DNA of 64,000 nucleotides. It comes from Halorubrum laminariae. GTDB taxonomy: Archaea; Halobacteriota; Halobacteria; Halobacteriales; Haloferacaceae. This document shows, piece after piece, positions 60,048 through 64,000 of the stretch. The translations under genes and the position numbers were made by a program. Each line of letters opens with the position of its first letter. Within the stretch, counting starts at the first letter, position 1. The DNA lies in contig NZ_JANHDL010000009.1 of assembly GCF_024494655.1 (NCBI RefSeq), positions 48,835 to 112,834 of the forward strand, in the 5' to 3' direction. The notes below the pieces were generated by a model, which had not been told where the DNA came from, made no database searches, and saw only the letters and a list, made by a program, of their open reading frames with translations.

Positions 60048-61712
60048 TCAGGACAGAACGACGTCAACGTGCTCGCCCATCTCGACATCGACGAGACCGT
60101 TGTTCGTCAGCCGGTAGGTCGGGATGACCTCCAGCGCGAGGAAAGACAGCTCCATCAGACCGTTAGCCACCAGACCGAGTTCGGTCGCGAGCGCCTCGAC
60201 GCGCTCGTACTGTTCGTACACCGTCTCGATCGGCTCTTCCGACATGAGCCCCGCGACGGGAAGCGGGAGCGACGCCATCTCCTCGGTGGCCGGATCGAGG
60301 ACGGCGATGCCCCCACCAATGTCACGGAGGTGATTTGCCACCCGGGCCATGGCGTCGCGGTCCGCGCCCGCGACCACGCAGTTGTGCGCGTCGTGGGCGA
60401 CGGTAGAGCCGACGGCTCCGCGGCGGAGGCCGAGACCGTGGACGAATCCGCGTCCGATCCCGCCGCCCCGACCGTGACGCTCGATGACGGCGAGCGACAG
60501 GATGTCTCCGTCGTCCGCCGGTACCAGCGTGTCCGCTTCGACCGGCACGTCGGCCTCCATGGGATCGGTCTGCAATCCGCCGACGGCGTCGATGACGCGG
60601 ACGCGAACGGTCTCGCCCGTCCCGTCGGCGGCCGCGATCGCGAGGTCCTCGCCCGACACCGGATCGAAGGTGACGGTGTCGGTCGCGAGCTCCGTCGATT
60701 CGGGTCGGTCGTCGGCCGTCGGATCCAGTTCGCCGTCGACCATCACGTGGGCGACGTCCCACGACTCCAACTCGTCGAGCAACACGAGGTCGGCCGGTGC
60801 CCCGGGCTTGATCCGTCCGAACGGCAGGTCGTAGCTTTCGGCCGTGTTCAGCGTTGCCATCTGGACCGCCTCAACGGGATCGGCCCCCTCGTCGATCGCC
60901 TTTTTCACCGCGAAGTCGACGCCTCCCCGATCGACGATATCGGTCACCTCCCTGTCGTCGGTACACAACGAGAGGTGACGCGTGTCGACGGCGTCAGTCA
61001 GTGGCAGGAGGTCGGCTAGGTTCCGGCTCGAAGAGCCCTCGCGGAGATAGACCCGAATACCGAGATCCGCTTTGGCTCGCGCTTCCGCGAGGGTGACGCT
61101 CTCGTGATCGGTGTCGAGATACCGAGCGACTTCGTGGAGCGCCGCCCCGTCGACGCCGGGCATGTGGCCGTCTACCGGGAGGCCTCGTTCCCGAGCGGCC
61201 GCGATCTTCTCGTGTACCTCATCGTCGCCGGCCAGCACCCCCGGAATATCCATCACCTCACCAAGCGCGACGACGGAGTCGAGTTCGAGCAGCGACGCCA
61301 CGGTCTCCGCGTCCAGCGTCGCACCGGCCTGTTGCAGCGACGAGGCCGGAACGCTGGACGGAACGGTAAAGCGGGCTTTCAGCGGCGTGTGGTCCGCGTC
61401 GTGAACGACTGCCCGAACACCGGCCTCTCCCAGAACGTTCGCGATCTCGTGCGGGTCGTGAACGACGCTCGTCACCCCGCGAGGGAGAACCGCGTCGCCG
61501 TACTCCGGGAGCGTCACCATGCTCGATTCGACGTGCATGTGGGCGTCGATGAGTCCCGGCGCGACGTAGCCCGCGTCGAGCGTGCGGGCGGCCGGACGCT
61601 CCTCTAACGCGACGATCTCGCCGTCGTCGACGGCGACGGCTCCCTCCTCAAGCCGTCCCGTGTGGACGTTGACGACGGTCCCGCGAACGAGCGTATCGAC
61701 CGACTCAGTCAT
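60048..61712 (-). CDS. ade: Adenine deaminase
   Basis: Enzyme of 554 residues converting adenine to hypoxanthine and ammonia. Family signatures: GLIDAHMHVESSMVTLPEYG, SVVHDPHEIANVLGEAG, VDGHMPGVDG and the late GSTVAHDAHNCVVAGADRDAM with NGLMELSFLALEVIPTYRLT. The length matches the two-domain Ade family. Start ATG 61712 (MTESVDTLVRGTVVNV). Its product would feed the molybdenum hydroxylase encoded convergently beside it. Confidence 0.94.
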   Translation of the reverse strand: MTESVDTLVRGTVVNVHTGRLEEGAVAVDDGEIVALEERPAARTLDAGYVAPGLIDAHMHVESSMVTLPEYGDAVLPRGVTSVVHDPHEIANVLGEAGVRAVVHDADHTPLKARFTVPSSVPASSLQQAGATLDAETVASLLELDSVVALGEVMDIPGVLAGDDEVHEKIAAARERGLPVDGHMPGVDGAALHEVARYLDTDHESVTLAEARAKADLGIRVYLREGSSSRNLADLLPLTDAVDTRHLSLCTDDREVTDIVDRGGVDFAVKKAIDEGADPVEAVQMATLNTAESYDLPFGRIKPGAPADLVLLDELESWDVAHVMVDGELDPTADDRPESTELATDTVTFDPVSGEDLAIAAADGTGETVRVRVIDAVGGLQTDPMEADVPVEADTLVPADDGDILSLAVIERHGRGGGIGRGFVHGLGLRRGAVGSTVAHDAHNCVVAGADRDAMARVANHLRDIGGGIAVLDPATEEMASLPLPVAGLMSEEPIETVYEQYERVEALATELGLVANGLMELSFLALEVIPTYRLTNNGLVDVEMGEHVDVVLS

Positions 61713-61933
61713 CGGTGACAACCGGGTCGGCAGCGCCGATCCCGCGGCTTTCGGTCGGTCGACTACGCGCTCGGACTGTGAGCTTCCGTTTCGTGTGAGG
61801 GTACCACATATCAAATAGCGGAGGCCGCGAATGCAAAATACTTTGGTTCAGACAGAATCCGTAGAATCCGCAGATGTCGGTACTCGCGTGTCTTCGACAG
61901 GCTCTGCGATCCGAACCGATTCGATTTGTTGTC

Positions 61934-63166
61934 TCACGACGCTTCAAAAGGGAGAATAGAATCTCTCTCCGCCATGAACTGGAAGTACGCCAAGATGGCT
62001 ACTCCACCGAGCGCCGCGCTGGTGCCGAAGAACAGCAACAGGAACCGGTAGCCTGCGGTGGTACTGTCGAACGCAGTCTGAGCGATGCCGGTGAACGCCA
62101 CCGGGCCAACGGTCTGGCCCAGCCAGAGCATGCTCGTCAACACGCCGAGCATGCTCGCCCGTAGGTGACCGGGGACGAGTCCGGCGGTCGTCGTGTCGAG
62201 AGTCGGCATCACGACGCCGAAGCCGAGTCCGAAACAGACGAGGAGAACCCCGATCGTAACCGGTGTCGTGGCGGCCCAGACGCCGAACAGGCTGACGCCG
62301 AAGCCAACGAACCCGACTGCGATCAGTTGCCTCGCAGGAAGCAACTTCGACACCCGTCCGTACTGGGACGCCATGGTAGCGTTGGCCAACGAGACCATGC
62401 TGAACAGCACTCCAATCTCAGCGGCGCTGAGCCCGTGAACGTCGCTCAACAGAAGCGAGAGAGACGTGAGCACGCCCCCGTAAAACAGGAAGAACGTACA
62501 GAACGCCGCCACCCACAGGCCGAGCGCTCGCGGCATGAGCACCGCAGACGCGATCCGGTCCGCGTATTCCCGGAGCGACGGCGGATCGTCGATCGACGGC
62601 TCGCTCAGCGAAAACAGCGCGACGACGCCCACGAGGAGACTGATTCCGAAGAACGCGAAGGGGACGTTCCAACTGACCGAGGCGAGGGCTCCGCCGATGA
62701 GCGGGTACGTCGCAGCGCCGATACCGATCGCGCTCCCGTTGACACCGATGACCGCGTGGCGCTGTGCGCCGTCGTAAAAGTCACCGATGAGCGTTATCGC
62801 AAGCACCATCAGGCCGCTCGCGCCGACCCCCTGCAGAAGTCGGAGGAGCAACACGACTTCGAAGGCCGGAGCGAAGCCGATAGCCGCTCCGGACAGGCCG
62901 AAGAGAAAAAGCAGCGGCAAGACGACGGGACGGCGGCCGAAGTGGTCGGAAAACAGCCCGATAAACGGCGTGAGAAACACGCCCGGGAGCGTGTAGGCTG
63001 TGATGATCAGCCCGGCCTGCGCGTCGGAGATGCCGAATACGGTCCGCAGAGTCGGAAGGATGGGACTGACGATCGGGACGCCCATCACGCCGATGAGCGA
63101 ACAGGCGAGTATCGTCTGGAAAGCCACAGACGTCCAAGGGATCCCGACAGACCGGTCTGGAGGCAT
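61934..63166 (-). CDS. MFS transporter
   Basis: Major facilitator of 410 residues with 12 transmembrane segments. Motif A is in GLFSDHFGRRPVVLPLL, between helices 2 and 3. It resembles drug/metabolite antiporter-type MFS (DHA1-like), so uptake or export of a nucleobase or metabolite is possible; the substrate is unreadable. Start ATG 63166 (MPPDRSVGIPWTSVAF). Positioned after ade on the same strand with 221 nt between. Confidence 0.88.
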   Translation of the reverse strand: MPPDRSVGIPWTSVAFQTILACSLIGVMGVPIVSPILPTLRTVFGISDAQAGLIITAYTLPGVFLTPFIGLFSDHFGRRPVVLPLLFLFGLSGAAIGFAPAFEVVLLLRLLQGVGASGLMVLAITLIGDFYDGAQRHAVIGVNGSAIGIGAATYPLIGGALASVSWNVPFAFFGISLLVGVVALFSLSEPSIDDPPSLREYADRIASAVLMPRALGLWVAAFCTFFLFYGGVLTSLSLLLSDVHGLSAAEIGVLFSMVSLANATMASQYGRVSKLLPARQLIAVGFVGFGVSLFGVWAATTPVTIGVLLVCFGLGFGVVMPTLDTTTAGLVPGHLRASMLGVLTSMLWLGQTVGPVAFTGIAQTAFDSTTAGYRFLLLFFGTSAALGGVAILAYFQFMAERDSILPFEAS

Positions 63167-63495
63167 GGATTGTCGCTTTGAAGATCCCTCTCGCCCGGCA
63201 AAAAGCCTCGTGTCGCAGACAGTACATCTCCGGCCCGGCGCACCGATGTGTTTCGCACGGCGGTGGATCTGGCACGGGATCGGGGCCGGAACGGCGGAAT
63301 TCAACACCAAGCGGACAGCGGAGACCCGACGGCGGTGCGTCGCTTCAGCATTATCGAGGTGGAGCCTCCGGCCTCAAGGAGCGAACGGAGTGAGCGAGTA
63401 GGTCGGAGAGGAAACCGACATGGTACGATACAACCGGCGTACTGCAACCGCCTGACTCCCGAATATTTAAGAACCGGTAACACTACATCTGAAAT
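63167..63495. other. MFS/tnpB intergenic region with possible transposon tail
   Basis: No intact gene. The stretch at about 63352-63408 (gcctccggcctcaaggagcg onward) reads in mixed frames like the frequent C-terminal end of haloarchaeal TnpB (GASGLKERTE, then a stop). It may be debris of another copy. A tatttaag TATA-like box at about 63472-63479 serves tnpB. Confidence 0.35.
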
Positions 63496-64000
63496 ATGGA
63501 GGTCCGACGTACCGCCCCTGTCAAACTCGCCGTTCCCGACGAGCGGCGCGACGACCTCCACGAATCCGCCCGGCAATTCCTTCACTGCGCCAACCGCGCC
63601 GCCGAGTTCTGCTGGTCCGATCGCTCCTATACCGAGTGCGTTACGACCAACACAACCGCACGGGACGCGCTCTACGACGAGCTCCGTGAGGAAACCGATC
63701 TCACCGCCAACCTCGTTCAAGAGGCGATTCGACGTGGCGTCCAAGCCGTCAAAGGATGCGTCGAACGGTGGAAAAACGGAAAGCGAGTGAGTCAACCAGA
63801 GTTCACGTCGTGGAGCATGCTCTACGACAAGCGAAGCGCAACGTTCTACCGGAACAAAGTCTCACTCTCGGCGGTCAACGGGCGTGTCGAGTGCGAGTTT
63901 GAACTTCCCTCGGATAGCCCTACGCCGTACGAACGGTACGTGTTGTCCGAAGCGTTCGAGTTCCGAGCGAGCACGCTTCAGTACGACGCAGTAGACGACG
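63496..64000 (+). CDS. tnpB: TnpB-family protein (IS200/IS605 OrfB), 5' part
   Basis: An open frame from ATG 63496 runs off the window after 168 codons. It starts MEVRRTAPVKLAVPDERRDD and continues with QFLHCANRAAEFCWSD, NLVQEAIRRGVQAVKGCVER and QPEFTSWSMLYDKRSATFYR, the typical N-terminal domain of haloarchaeal TnpB (RNA-guided nuclease ancestor of Cas12). The RuvC and zinc-ribbon parts lie outside. A TATA box about 20 nt upstream suggests expression. No tnpA was seen next to it in the window. Confidence 0.85.
   Translation, partial: MEVRRTAPVKLAVPDERRDDLHESARQFLHCANRAAEFCWSDRSYTECVTTNTTARDALYDELREETDLTANLVQEAIRRGVQAVKGCVERWKNGKRVSQPEFTSWSMLYDKRSATFYRNKVSLSAVNGRVECEFELPSDSPTPYERYVLSEAFEFRASTLQYDAVDD

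Overview
The window is chromosomal DNA of a halophilic archaeon (class Halobacteria), most like Halorubrum. Evidence: high GC, very acidic proteins, TATA boxes about 25 nt before start codons (leaderless transcripts), Tat-type signal peptides, a halocyanin, Bat/HTH_10 regulation, archaeal GatE and RqcH, F420 synthesis (cofH), and a class II tRNA-Leu(GAG) with no encoded CCA. The genus is inferred from protein style and was not tested by a search.

Layout. 1-9 kb: cofH, a Tat lipoprotein, a purine phosphoribosyltransferase-like gene, an AI-2E-type permease, a FAD oxidoreductase, a decayed PAS gene, and a MoaB with a histidine-rich head. 9-18 kb: an acetate module with a universal stress protein, a sodium:solute symporter, its DUF4212 partner, two acetyl-CoA synthetases, and between them a Bat-like regulator carrying a tyrosine-recombinase-like domain. 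18-34 kb: housekeeping genes (hflX, moaC, nnr, a GT4 glycosyltransferase, DUF2070, gatE, tRNA-Leu, DUF420, halocyanin, purF, rqcH). 34-38 kb: an arsenic locus, arsD-arsA followed by two small proteins ending in Cys-Cys, with an ArsR regulator and a DsrE-like protein. 38-39 kb: a palindrome-bounded IS200/IS605-like remnant. 39-46 kb: a metallo-beta-lactamase-fold protein, an acidic coiled-coil protein, and a nickel/cobalt ECF-type transporter (cbiMNQO) divergent from nikR. 46-48 kb: a polytopic heme-copper-oxidase-like membrane protein. 48-63 kb: an accessory region with lower GC at its left edge. It holds an amidase, a 215-bp MITE with perfect target-site duplication, a peroxiredoxin, a hydantoinase/allantoinase-type enzyme, a ThDP enzyme, remnants of an ABC transporter gene, a chlorohydrolase/guanine-deaminase-type enzyme, a two-subunit molybdenum hydroxylase, adenine deaminase and an MFS transporter. 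The window ends inside a tnpB gene.

How the genes work together. The acetate module pairs uptake with activation and a local regulator. The arsenic locus pairs a metallochaperone and an ATPase with Cys-Cys tail proteins, but no arsenite permease or arsenate reductase lies within the window. The 48-63 kb region reads as a nucleobase/heterocycle scavenging and catabolism island (deamination, hydroxylation, ring opening, amide hydrolysis, transport). Its signs of insertion and decay (MITE, pseudogenes, tnpB) suggest gene flow. Functional statements rest on motifs read by eye and on family knowledge; no database search was run.
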